A DNA stretch of 64,000 nt from Gemmatimonadales bacterium (GTDB lineage Bacteria; Gemmatimonadota; Gemmatimonadetes; Palauibacterales; Palauibacteraceae). The first letter of the stretch is position 1. Every line of letters starts with the position of its first letter. The stretch spans positions 29,532-93,531 of the forward strand of contig VXQX01000086.1 of NCBI GenBank assembly GCA_009838765.1, given 5' to 3'. The position numbers and the translations under genes are program-made. The notes beneath the pieces are model-generated. The model was not told the DNA's origin. It did no database searches and saw nothing but the letters and a program-made list of their open reading frames with translations. This document shows, piece by piece, positions 17,282-24,815 of the stretch.

Positions 17282-17973
17282 TGACCCAGGACGACGAGCG
17301 GAGTTCGGACCTCCGCCGCCCACGCTGCCGCCCCGCGCCCCGGGACACCGCCGATCCGAGGTGCTCGACCGGCGACCGGGGCGACCGGCATCCGAAGGCT
17401 CCCGTGCCGAAGCAGAGGACACCCGGGCCCTACCGCGTCCCGCCGCGCGAGAGGCGTACCGGACTCGTCATCCTCAACACCGGCGACGGAAAGGGGAAGA
17501 CGACGGCCGCGCTCGGCACGCTGCTGCGCGCCCGCGGCCGTGACATGACCGTGGCCATGATGCAGTTCCTCAAGACGGAAGGAGTGAAGCGGGGCGAGCA
17601 CATCGCCGCCGAGAAGCTCGGGGTCGAGATCGTGCCGATGGGCGCGGGCTTCACCTGGCTGAGCGAGCGCATCGAGGAGGACCGCGCGCTGGCGCGCGAG
17701 TGCTGGGCGCAGTGCCGGGAGGTTCTCGACTCCGGGCGCTACGACATCGTGATCTTTGACGAGTTGACCTACCCTCTCGCATACGGCTGGCTGGACCACG
17801 ACGAGGTGCTGCCCGCGATCCGCGATCGTCCGGCCGGGACGCACGTGATCATCACCGGACGCATGGCCACGCCCGAACTCATCGAGTTCGCCGATCTCGT
17901 CACCGAGATGAAGGACGTCAAGCACCCCTATCGGACGCGCGGCATCGGGGCGCAGCCCGGGCTGGAGCTGTGA
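17281..17973 (+). CDS. cobO: Corrinoid adenosyltransferase (CobO/BtuR type)
   Basis: 230 residues. It adds the 5'-deoxyadenosyl ligand to the cobalt of corrinoids using ATP. The core begins RRTGLVILNTGDGKGKTTAA (P-loop GDGKGKTT, about residue 68). It continues with AMMQFLKTEGVKRGE, YDIVIFDELTYPLAYGWL, HVIITGRMATPELIEFADLV and KHPYRTRGIGAQPGLEL. An Arg/Pro-rich N-terminal extension of about 55 residues precedes the conserved part; BtuR has a shorter one that closes the active site. The GTG at 17281 shares its G with the cobD TAG stop. Confidence 0.92.
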   Translation: MTQDDERSSDLRRPRCRPAPRDTADPRCSTGDRGDRHPKAPVPKQRTPGPYRVPPRERRTGLVILNTGDGKGKTTAALGTLLRARGRDMTVAMMQFLKTEGVKRGEHIAAEKLGVEIVPMGAGFTWLSERIEEDRALARECWAQCREVLDSGRYDIVIFDELTYPLAYGWLDHDEVLPAIRDRPAGTHVIITGRMATPELIEFADLVTEMKDVKHPYRTRGIGAQPGLEL

Positions 17974-19511
17974 GCGCACCCGTCCTCATGCTGCAGGGCA
18001 CGGGCTCGGGCGTCGGCAAGTCGCTGCTCACGGCGGCCTTCTGCCGGCTCGCCCGCCGCCGCGGGATCGCCGTCGCTCCCTTCAAGGGCCAGAACATGTC
18101 GAACAACGCCGCGGTCACGGCCGACGGCGGCGAGATCGGGCGGGCGCAGGCGCTGCAGGCGCGGGCCGCGGGTCTGGATCCGCACGTCGACATGAACCCC
18201 GTCCTCCTCAAGCCGCTCGCCGACACGCGTTCCGAGGTCGTGCGCCTGGGACGCATGGACCGCGGAGCGACCGACCTCCCCTGGCGCGAGCGCAAGTCCC
18301 GCCTCTGGCCCGTCGTCACCGAGGCGCTCGCCCGCCTCCGCGACCGCGCCGAACTCGTGATCGCCGAGGGCGCGGGCAGCCCGGCCGAGACGAACCTGCG
18401 CGAGAGCGACATCGTCAACATGGCGGTGGCCCGCCACACGTCCGCGAACGTCGTGCTCATCGCCGACATCGACCGGGGCGGCGCCTTCGCCTCCCTCTAC
18501 GGCACCTGGGCGCTCCTCTCCGCGGCCGACCGGGCGCTCTTCCGCGGGTTCATCCTCAACCGCTTCCGCGGCGATCCGGCACTCCTCGCGCCCGCCCCGG
18601 AGACTCTGCGGGAGTGCACCGGAGTGCCCGTCCTGGGCGTCGTCCCCTGGATCGACCACAACCTCCCGGAAGAAGACGGTGGCCCGCCCCTCGATGCCGA
18701 ACCCGCCGACGTCCCCGCCATCGCGGCGGCCGCCTACCCGCGCGCCTCCAACCTGGACGACCTCGACCCCCTGCGCCGTGAACCCGGCGTGCGCCTGCGC
18801 TGGGTCCGCCGCGCGCGCGATCTGGCCGCCCTCACCGCCCCGCCCGGCCTTGCCGCCATCATCCTCCCGGGCTCGCGGAACACCCTCGAAGATCTCCGCT
18901 GGATGAAGCGCACCGGCCTCGCGGACGCCATCCGCGGCCTCGCGACGGACGGCATCCCGGTGGCGGGCCTCTGCGCCGGATACCAGATCATGGGCCGCCG
19001 AATCGCGGACCCGGCCGGCATTGAGGGTGGGGGCGAGGAGCCGGGACTGCACATCCTCGATGTGCGCACCGAACTCGCCCCCGACAAGGAGACCCGGCGG
19101 ACGCGCGCGCGCATCACCGCCACACCGCCGGGCTGGCTGGAGGGCGGGGAGGGAGAGGTCGTCGCCGGCTACGAGATCCACCACGGGAGTACCCGAGCCG
19201 CGCCGGGGTTCCGACCGTGGCTCGCCGATGGGCCGCGCGACCTCGGGCACGCCGACGGCCCGCACTGGGGATGCTACCTCCACGGCGCGTTCAGAAACGA
19301 CCGCCTGCGCTCGGGCTGGCTACGCTCGCTCGGTCTCCGGCCCGATGCGGCGGCCTGGGGCGGCTCGATCGACCGCGAACTCGACCGCCTCGCCGACACC
19401 GTCGAGCGCTGCCTGAACATCGATGCCGTGTTCGATGAAGCGCTGCGGCGACCCGCCACTACCCAGTCGCCGCGAAGCGGGGCGGCCGCCGCCGGCACGA
19501 CCAGCCGATAG
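17970..19511 (+). CDS. cobQ: Adenosylcobyric acid synthase (glutamine-hydrolysing)
   Basis: 513 residues. CobQ amidates carboxylates b, d, e and g of adenosylcobyrinate a,c-diamide to give adenosylcobyric acid, the substrate of CbiB. The N-terminal synthetase domain shows LMLQGTGSGVGKSLL, PFKGQNMSNNAAVT, EGAGSPAETNLRESDIVNM and IADIDRGGAFASLYGT. The C-terminal glutamine amidotransferase domain has ILPGSRNTLEDLRWMK, the nucleophile Cys in VAGLCAGYQIMG and the His of YEIHHGST. A Ser/Ala/Thr-rich tail ends the protein. The GTG at 17970 overlaps the cobO stop. It is the last gene of the riboswitch operon. Confidence 0.95.
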   Translation: MSAPVLMLQGTGSGVGKSLLTAAFCRLARRRGIAVAPFKGQNMSNNAAVTADGGEIGRAQALQARAAGLDPHVDMNPVLLKPLADTRSEVVRLGRMDRGATDLPWRERKSRLWPVVTEALARLRDRAELVIAEGAGSPAETNLRESDIVNMAVARHTSANVVLIADIDRGGAFASLYGTWALLSAADRALFRGFILNRFRGDPALLAPAPETLRECTGVPVLGVVPWIDHNLPEEDGGPPLDAEPADVPAIAAAAYPRASNLDDLDPLRREPGVRLRWVRRARDLAALTAPPGLAAIILPGSRNTLEDLRWMKRTGLADAIRGLATDGIPVAGLCAGYQIMGRRIADPAGIEGGGEEPGLHILDVRTELAPDKETRRTRARITATPPGWLEGGEGEVVAGYEIHHGSTRAAPGFRPWLADGPRDLGHADGPHWGCYLHGAFRNDRLRSGWLRSLGLRPDAAAWGGSIDRELDRLADTVERCLNIDAVFDEALRRPATTQSPRSGAAAAGTTSR

Positions 19512-19595
19512 CCGGTCTCGACGCCAGGTCTGGCGGGCGCCTCCCTTTCGGCGAGAAGATTCGGGTCGGATTCTCTCGCCCACGGAGGCTTGAAG

Positions 19596-20612
19596 ATGGG
19601 TCGGCGGCTTTCTCCTCCGGTGTCTTGGCTCGCGCTTCCACTTCTCGTCGGCTGCGCGGCGACCGACGACAACTCACCGGACCCGGCGACGAACGCGGCC
19701 GATTTCGGCGCGACCGACGCTGTCGCGGCGGGGCCGGCGACATCGGATCCCTACGCGCACGGGTTCACGGACGCCGACTACCCGAGGGTGATCGAGGTCG
19801 CGGAGGATGTGTACGCGTACGAGCAGATCCACCCGACGGGGGGCGAAATCATCACGACGGTGAGCCTCATCGTCATCACCCCCGAGGGGGTACTCGTCGC
19901 GGACGGGCAGGAGAACCCCGAAGAGACGCAGCGGCTCGTCGACACGGTCGCGGGCCTGACCGACCAGCCGATCACGCACGTCGTCGTCGCCTCGGACCAC
20001 GGGGACCACACGGGTGGGAACTCGGCCTTCCCCCCGGGCGCGCGCTTCTTCGCGCACCCGACTTCGGCCGCGCTCCTGGAGGCAACCGCGTTGAACTTCA
20101 ACCCACCCGAAGGCGCACCGCCGGTCATCGTCCCGACGGAGTTGGTGGACCCCGATACGGTACTCGAACTCGGCGGCCGCGAGATCCGGCTCCTCCACCT
20201 CGGCCGCGCCCACACGGGCGGCGACCTCGTGGTCTACGTGCCCGAGGGGAAGGTGCTGTTCATGAGCGAGACGTACCTGAAGCACATCTTCCCGGCCATG
20301 CGCTCGGCGTACCCGTCCGAGTGGGTCGCGATGCTGGACCGGGCGATCGAGATGGACGTGGACGTGTACGTGCCTGGGCACGGAGTGATGGCGTCGCCCG
20401 CGATCCTCGAGGCGGAGCTGTTATCGTTCCGGGACGCGGTGCGGGCCGTCGTGGAGGAGGCGACGCGGCTTCACGGCGAGGGGCTGAGCGCCGAGGAGGC
20501 GGCGGAGGCGGTCTCGTTCGGCACCGTCGAGGAATGGTCGCTGCGGGACAGCCAGAAGCTGCGCGCCATCCGGCGGGTGTATCTCGAACTGAACGGGGAG
20601 CTGCCGGGATGA
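19596..20612 (+). CDS. Metallo-beta-lactamase-fold lipoprotein hydrolase
   Basis: 338 residues. Lipobox LPLLVGC, then a Ser/Thr/Asp-rich linker and an MBL domain from about residue 60. The metal-binding loop reads VVASDHGDHTGGNSAFPPG, giving the DHxxH half of the usual HxHxDH signature but replacing the first histidine. A distal His lies in HLGRAHTGGDLVVYVP and the last in VYVPGHGVM. The family includes lactonases, lactamases and glyoxalase II-like enzymes; the substrate is unknown. The ATG at 19596 sits 7 bases after GGAGG, so the upstream TTG is rejected. First gene of a four-gene overlapping operon. Confidence 0.82.
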   Translation: MGRRLSPPVSWLALPLLVGCAATDDNSPDPATNAADFGATDAVAAGPATSDPYAHGFTDADYPRVIEVAEDVYAYEQIHPTGGEIITTVSLIVITPEGVLVADGQENPEETQRLVDTVAGLTDQPITHVVVASDHGDHTGGNSAFPPGARFFAHPTSAALLEATALNFNPPEGAPPVIVPTELVDPDTVLELGGREIRLLHLGRAHTGGDLVVYVPEGKVLFMSETYLKHIFPAMRSAYPSEWVAMLDRAIEMDVDVYVPGHGVMASPAILEAELLSFRDAVRAVVEEATRLHGEGLSAEEAAEAVSFGTVEEWSLRDSQKLRAIRRVYLELNGELPG

Positions 20613-22738
20613 GCGAGATCGGGGCGCGCACCAGGCGGAAGATCGGACTCGCCGCGGTGGTCGCGGGTTTCGCGCTCGCGGCGGGCTTCGCGTTGGGCGT
20701 CGGGCCGATTCAGGCGCAGACGCACGTGACCGTGGACATCGGGGCCCGGGATCCCGCCTTCTCGCCGGACGGGTCGACGATCGCCGTCTCCATCCTGGGG
20801 AAGATCTGGACGCTTCCCGCCGAAGGCGGCACGGCGCGCCAGCTCACCGACGGGGCCTCGTGGGACACGCGCCCCGCCTGGTCGCCGGACGGCCGCTTCC
20901 TCGCCTACGCCGCAAGGTCCCGCCAGGGGGCGGACATCCTCGTCCGCAACCTGGCCACCGGCGGCGTCCGCTTCCTGCACCGCGTCCCGGGGTCGGTGGG
21001 GCACATGCAGTTCCATCCGGACGGGAGCCAACTCTTCTTCGTCGACGACCGCTCCCAGTACGAGGCGCACGTGTGGCGGATCCCGCTGGCGGGCGGCGAA
21101 GCGGAACAGTTGACGCACACCCGGAGCTGGCACGAGTGGTCGTTCGCCCTCTCGCCGGACGGGAGTCGGATCCTCCTCGAGACGGGGCACTTCGACGGCA
21201 CGGACCTGTACGAACTCGACCTGGAGGAGATGTCGCTCGAGCGGGTCACGGACACGCCGGAGCGGGAGATGGCGGTCGCGTGGAGCCCGGACGGCATGCG
21301 CCGCGCGCACGTGATGACGCACAACGGTTACGACGTGATCGTCGCATCGGTACCGGGGTGGCGGAAGCGGTTCCTGAGCGCCTTCGATCAGAAGCAGCTC
21401 GCCTTCCACCCGTCCGGCGAATGGCTGCTCGTCCTCGGCGGGCGGCGGATGCAGCGGCTGGACCTGGAGAGCGGGGAGTTCACGCCGATTCCCTTCGAGG
21501 CCCGGTTCGAGGTGGCCGGGGATCCGGCCGACGACCTGCTGATCACGAACGTCCGCCTGTTCGACGGCACGGGCGACGAGGCGGTTCCCGCGTCGGCGGT
21601 CCTGGTTCAGGACGGGCGGATCGCCGAGGTCCGGACGGGTGTCGCGGCGGGGACGCCCGAGGTCGCGGCGGGGACGCCGGTCATCGATGGGGGCGGCCGC
21701 ATGCTGCTCCCGGGCCTGATGGACAACCACTACCACTACTGGCAGCCCCTCGCCGGCGCCGACCTGCTGGCCGCCGGGATCACCGCGATCCGCGATCCCG
21801 GGTCGGCGATCCAGGACGCGATGGACTTCAAGGACGCGGTGCGTCTCGGCGTGCTGGCCGGGCCCGACGTGTACACGGCCGGCCCCCTGATCGACGGCCC
21901 CGCCGGCTACCACCCCCTGGTCGATGTGAGCATCGACGACCCGGCCGCCGCTCCGGCGCTCGTCCGCGCGCTGAAGGCGCAGGGCGTGGATCTGCTCAAG
22001 GCGTACTTTCTCCTCGACCCGGACGTGCTTGCGGCTATCGTGGCGGAGGCGCGCGTGCAGGAGCTCCCGGTCACCGGCCACATCGGGGTCCGCACGAGCT
22101 GGCTGGAGGCGATCGAAGCCGGCATCAGCGGGTTCAACCACATCCGGGTATGGCGCGACTTCCTCCCGCTTGAGATCCAGGTTGACGGGCGGGACATGTC
22201 GCTCGATGGCGGGCGGAACCCGGTCGGACGCATGCAGGCCGACTGGCGCGAGATCGATCCGGCGAGCCCCGAGGTCATGTCTCTCCTCGAACTCATGGCC
22301 GAGACCGAGACGGCACTCGACCCGACCCTCTACATCCAGCAGGTCGATGACGGCGACCGCTCGCGCTTCTCGCTCGAGGAGTTCCACACGGCCGGACAGG
22401 CGTACGAGCGCATGGGCGAATTCGTCCGGCGCGCGGTCGAGGCCGGCGTCCCGCTCCTCGCGGGCACGGACAACGTGGGGCTGTTCAACGAACTCGAGGC
22501 GTACGCCGAGGCCGGGGTGCCGAACGCCGCCATCCTGCGGGCCGCGACGGCGAACGGCGCGCGCTGGCTCGGGAAGGAGGACGACTTCGGCACCGTGGAG
22601 CCGGGACGCCGCGCGCACCTCATCCTCGTGGACGGAGACCCGCTGGCCGACATTGCCGACCTGCGGAATATCGATCTCGTCGTGAAGGACGGCGTCATCG
22701 TCTTCGGTGCCCCGCGCACCGAACCGCTGGTCCCGTGA
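20609..22738 (+). CDS. Exported amidohydrolase with N-terminal TolB-like beta-propeller
   Basis: 709 residues. A signal peptide is followed by WD40/TolB-like repeats (PAFSPDGSTIAVSILGKIW, PAWSPDGRFLAYAARS, FALSPDGSRILLETG; about residues 45-300). The amidohydrolase barrel follows, with LLPGLMDNHYHYWQPL (HxH metal ligands), DLLKAYFLL (possible carboxylated Lys), VTGHIGVRTS, GFNHIRVWR and LLAGTDNVGLFNELEAY. The cap ends in a typical EPGRRAHLILVDGDPL segment. Such propeller-amidohydrolases are widespread exported proteins of uncertain substrate, perhaps cyclic dipeptides or amides. The ATG at 20609 overlaps the previous stop (ATGA). Confidence 0.87.
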   Translation: MSEIGARTRRKIGLAAVVAGFALAAGFALGVGPIQAQTHVTVDIGARDPAFSPDGSTIAVSILGKIWTLPAEGGTARQLTDGASWDTRPAWSPDGRFLAYAARSRQGADILVRNLATGGVRFLHRVPGSVGHMQFHPDGSQLFFVDDRSQYEAHVWRIPLAGGEAEQLTHTRSWHEWSFALSPDGSRILLETGHFDGTDLYELDLEEMSLERVTDTPEREMAVAWSPDGMRRAHVMTHNGYDVIVASVPGWRKRFLSAFDQKQLAFHPSGEWLLVLGGRRMQRLDLESGEFTPIPFEARFEVAGDPADDLLITNVRLFDGTGDEAVPASAVLVQDGRIAEVRTGVAAGTPEVAAGTPVIDGGGRMLLPGLMDNHYHYWQPLAGADLLAAGITAIRDPGSAIQDAMDFKDAVRLGVLAGPDVYTAGPLIDGPAGYHPLVDVSIDDPAAAPALVRALKAQGVDLLKAYFLLDPDVLAAIVAEARVQELPVTGHIGVRTSWLEAIEAGISGFNHIRVWRDFLPLEIQVDGRDMSLDGGRNPVGRMQADWREIDPASPEVMSLLELMAETETALDPTLYIQQVDDGDRSRFSLEEFHTAGQAYERMGEFVRRAVEAGVPLLAGTDNVGLFNELEAYAEAGVPNAAILRAATANGARWLGKEDDFGTVEPGRRAHLILVDGDPLADIADLRNIDLVVKDGVIVFGAPRTEPLVP

Positions 22739-23499
22739 TCGACGCGGTCGCAACGGGAGCCGTGGAGGCGGCCACGCTCGCGGCGCTGCAGATCGAGCCG
22801 GCGGGCGGACTCCTCCCGGCGCTTTCCGACAACCCGTTCCTCGCGCTCGGTGCGCTCTTCGCGGCGGGGGTCCTCACGAGCACGAACCCGTGCATCTGGC
22901 CGATGATCCCGATCACCTTCTCGGTCATCTCGGGCACGGCGGGCGAAACCCAGTCGCGAAAGCGCACCGTCGGCCTCACGCTGACCTACGCCCTGGGACT
23001 GGCGCTCCTCTATTCCGTGCTCGGCGTCATCGCCGGGCTCAGCGGTACCGTGCTCGGGTCGATCGGGGCGAGCTTCTGGGCGCTGTTCGCGACCGGAAAC
23101 CTCCTCCTCTTCTTCTCGCTGTTCATGCTCGACGTCTTCCCCGTCCCGGTGCCGAAGCGGCTCCTCGCGTGGGCGGGCAGCCGCGGCGGCGGATCCTACC
23201 GCGCCGTGTTCCTCCTCGGAGCGACCTCGGGCATCGTGGCGGCGCCGTGCGGGGCGCCCGCCTTCGCCGTGGTCCTCACCTGGGTCGTCGCCGAACAGGC
23301 GGGTCTCATGGGCTTCGTCTACCTGTTCACCTTCTCCATCGGCATGACGGCCGTGCTCATCGCCGTGGGGCTGTTCTCGGGGACGCTCGCCGTGCTGCCG
23401 AAGTCGGGGACGTGGATGATCTGGATGAAACGGGCCGCCGCCGTCATCATGATCGGGATGGCGCAGTTCTACCTCATCCGGGCGGGATACTTCATGTGA
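22735..23499 (+). CDS. CcdA/DsbD-family transmembrane thiol-disulfide transporter
   Basis: 254 residues with six or more membrane helices. Two conserved cysteines sit in pseudo-symmetric motifs STNPCIWPMIPITFSVISG and IVAAPCGAPAFAVVLTWVV, the hallmark of CcdA/DsbD-beta domains, which pass electrons from cytoplasmic thioredoxin to periplasmic acceptors. No periplasmic alpha or gamma domains are attached; the next gene, a TlpA-like thioredoxin, may serve that role. The GTG at 22735 overlaps the amidohydrolase stop. Confidence 0.88.
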   Translation: MIDAVATGAVEAATLAALQIEPAGGLLPALSDNPFLALGALFAAGVLTSTNPCIWPMIPITFSVISGTAGETQSRKRTVGLTLTYALGLALLYSVLGVIAGLSGTVLGSIGASFWALFATGNLLLFFSLFMLDVFPVPVPKRLLAWAGSRGGGSYRAVFLLGATSGIVAAPCGAPAFAVVLTWVVAEQAGLMGFVYLFTFSIGMTAVLIAVGLFSGTLAVLPKSGTWMIWMKRAAAVIMIGMAQFYLIRAGYFM

Positions 23500-24077
23500 A
23501 CACGAAACCGGTGAACACGAAACGGGGACGGATCCCCCGCCACGCCACGGCCACAGTGTTCGCTGCGCTGGCCGCGTTCGCCGCGCTCGCCGTGGCGGCG
23601 CCTCTCCATGCGCAGGCGGGCGCGGGGCAGGTGAGCCTCGCCCCCGGGACGCAGGGTCCGGACGCCACGCTGCAGGATCTGGACGGCAACGAGGTCCAGC
23701 TTCTCGACTACGCCAATGGCAAGCCGGCGCTGTTCGAGTTCTGGGCCGCGTGGTGCGAGCAGTGCGAGGGGCTGCAACCCGAAATCGACCGGGTTCAGGC
23801 GGATTTCGGCGACCGCGTGAACGTCGTCGCGGTGGCGGTCGCGGTAGCTCAATCGCTGCGCCGCGTCCGGCGCCACGCGGAGGCGCACGGGGCGGAATAC
23901 CCCTACCTGTGGGATGCGGACGGCGCCGCGGTGCGCGCCTACTCGGCGACCACGACCTCGATCGTCGTGATCCTCGACGGGGAAGGGAAGGTGGCCTACA
24001 CCGGCGTCGGCCCCGACCAGGACCTCGTCGAGGCCGTCACCGGAATCCTCGCCGCGCAGCAAGCGGGAGGAGGCTAG
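23496..24077 (+). CDS. TlpA-like periplasmic thioredoxin-fold protein
   Basis: 193 residues. Signal peptide (AALAVAAPLHAQ), then a thioredoxin-like fold with FEFWAAWCEQCEGLQPEIDR containing the CxxC redox centre (WCEQC) and a later STTTSIVVILDGEGKVAYTG in which the usual cis-Pro is not evident. Probably the periplasmic partner of the adjacent CcdA/DsbD-like transporter. The GTG at 23496 overlaps that gene's stop (GTGA); a second in-frame GTG lies at 23511. It ends 9 bases before the convergent peroxiredoxin gene. Confidence 0.86.
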   Translation: MNTKPVNTKRGRIPRHATATVFAALAAFAALAVAAPLHAQAGAGQVSLAPGTQGPDATLQDLDGNEVQLLDYANGKPALFEFWAAWCEQCEGLQPEIDRVQADFGDRVNVVAVAVAVAQSLRRVRRHAEAHGAEYPYLWDADGAAVRAYSATTTSIVVILDGEGKVAYTGVGPDQDLVEAVTGILAAQQAGGG

Positions 24078-24086
24078 CTCCGAAGC

Positions 24087-24683
24087 CTACGGGTCCTCGG
24101 GCTCCGGGGTCACCTCGTCGATGATGGCGGCGAGTTCGTCGTAGGCGGCGGGGTCGACCTGGTTGAAGCTCGGGATCACGCCCGCCACGCGCCCGTCGGG
24201 CCCCACCACGATCACGGCGCGGCTGTCCACCGCGTTGCTGTCTCTCAATCCTCCGCCGAAGGCGACGTACGTCCCCCCGTCGTTGTCCGCGTCGCTACCA
24301 AACAGGAAGGGGAAGTCCTCGTCCTTCAGCCATGAGGCGAGTTCGTCGACCGGGTCGTTCGAGATGCCGACGAGGACCACGTTCCGGCCCTCGTTGAACA
24401 GACTTGCGTACTGATCACGGTACGCTCTCATCTGAACCGTTCAGCCACGCGTCCTGACTCTGAAGAAGAAGGCGAGGACGACGGTCTCACCCCGGTAGTC
24501 GCTGAGGCGGATCGGGTTCTCCAGGGCCCCGTACCGCGTCGCGCCCGGCAGCGCGAAGTCCGGCGCCATCTCGCCCACGGCGAGCAGTTGCGAGTCCTGC
24601 GCGCTCACCGGGGCCGCGCCTCCGATGGCGAGCGTTCCGGCCAGGCCCAACGCGAGGGCCGCGGCCAGGACAAGTCTCCGCAT
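24087..24683 (-). CDS. Exported peroxiredoxin with in-frame UGA: candidate selenoprotein
   Basis: One frame from ATG 24683 to 24087 is interrupted only by a TGA at 24441-24443. Read through, it gives 198 residues: a signal peptide (AIGGAAPVSAQ), MAPDFALPGATRYG, VVLAFFFRVRTRG, UGA, TVQMRAYRDQYASLF, VVLVGISNDPVDELASW and VIVVGPDGRVAGVI. In AhpC/TSA peroxiredoxins the residue after T-x-G is the peroxidatic cysteine, exactly where the UGA falls. The product has no cysteine at all, so selenocysteine would be the only redox residue. A SECIS-like stem-loop follows 21 bases downstream. Alternatives are a nonsense mutation of TGC/TGT or a sequence error. CcdA- and TlpA-like genes converge on it and could supply electrons. 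Confidence 0.78.
24399..24434 (-). promoter_or_regulatory. Bacterial SECIS-like stem-loop downstream of the in-frame UGA
   Basis: On the minus strand the core GCGTAC (24425-24420) pairs perfectly with GTACGC (24411-24406) around an 8-base loop CGTGATCA. Outside it, CAGA (24434-24431) pairs with TCTG (24402-24399) across a small internal loop. The apical loop begins 21 bases after the UGA and has G at its second position. Bacterial SECIS elements recognised by SelB usually have 16-37 bases of spacing and a G in the first two loop positions, so both criteria are met. Confidence 0.65.
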
Positions 24684-24764
24684 GTCTCGGTCCTTTCGTG
24701 CGGGTGGAAGACAGGTGGAAGAGCCATGCCGAAGGGTGGCGCGCCCCCCGCGTTCGCGCCAGAG

Positions 24765-24780
24765 TTGAGCGACGGCTCAA
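24765..24780. promoter_or_regulatory. Inverted repeat in the divergent peroxiredoxin/serine-hydrolase gap
   Basis: TTGAGC-GACG-GCTCAA is a perfect 6-base inverted repeat in the 132-base divergent intergenic region. It could be an operator or leader hairpin; nothing else supports a role. Confidence 0.3.
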
Positions 24781-24815
24781 GTCCGATTCCAACCCCGTCC
24801 TCAAGGAGGCGCCTC

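Noticed and set aside
21650..21680. Near-duplicate GC-rich 17-base repeat in the amidohydrolase gene
   Set aside because: It encodes a short VAAGTP duplication in a linker; nothing suggests more than local slippage.
20471..22753. Long minus-strand frame opposite the amidohydrolase
   Set aside because: Arg/Val/Gly-rich composition without motifs; the plus strand encodes a complete, recognisable enzyme.
24087..24683. Frameshifted or split peroxiredoxin gene
   Set aside because: The two halves are in the same frame, separated only by a TGA at the catalytic position, so no frameshift is needed; readthrough as selenocysteine fits better, with nonsense mutation kept as the alternative.
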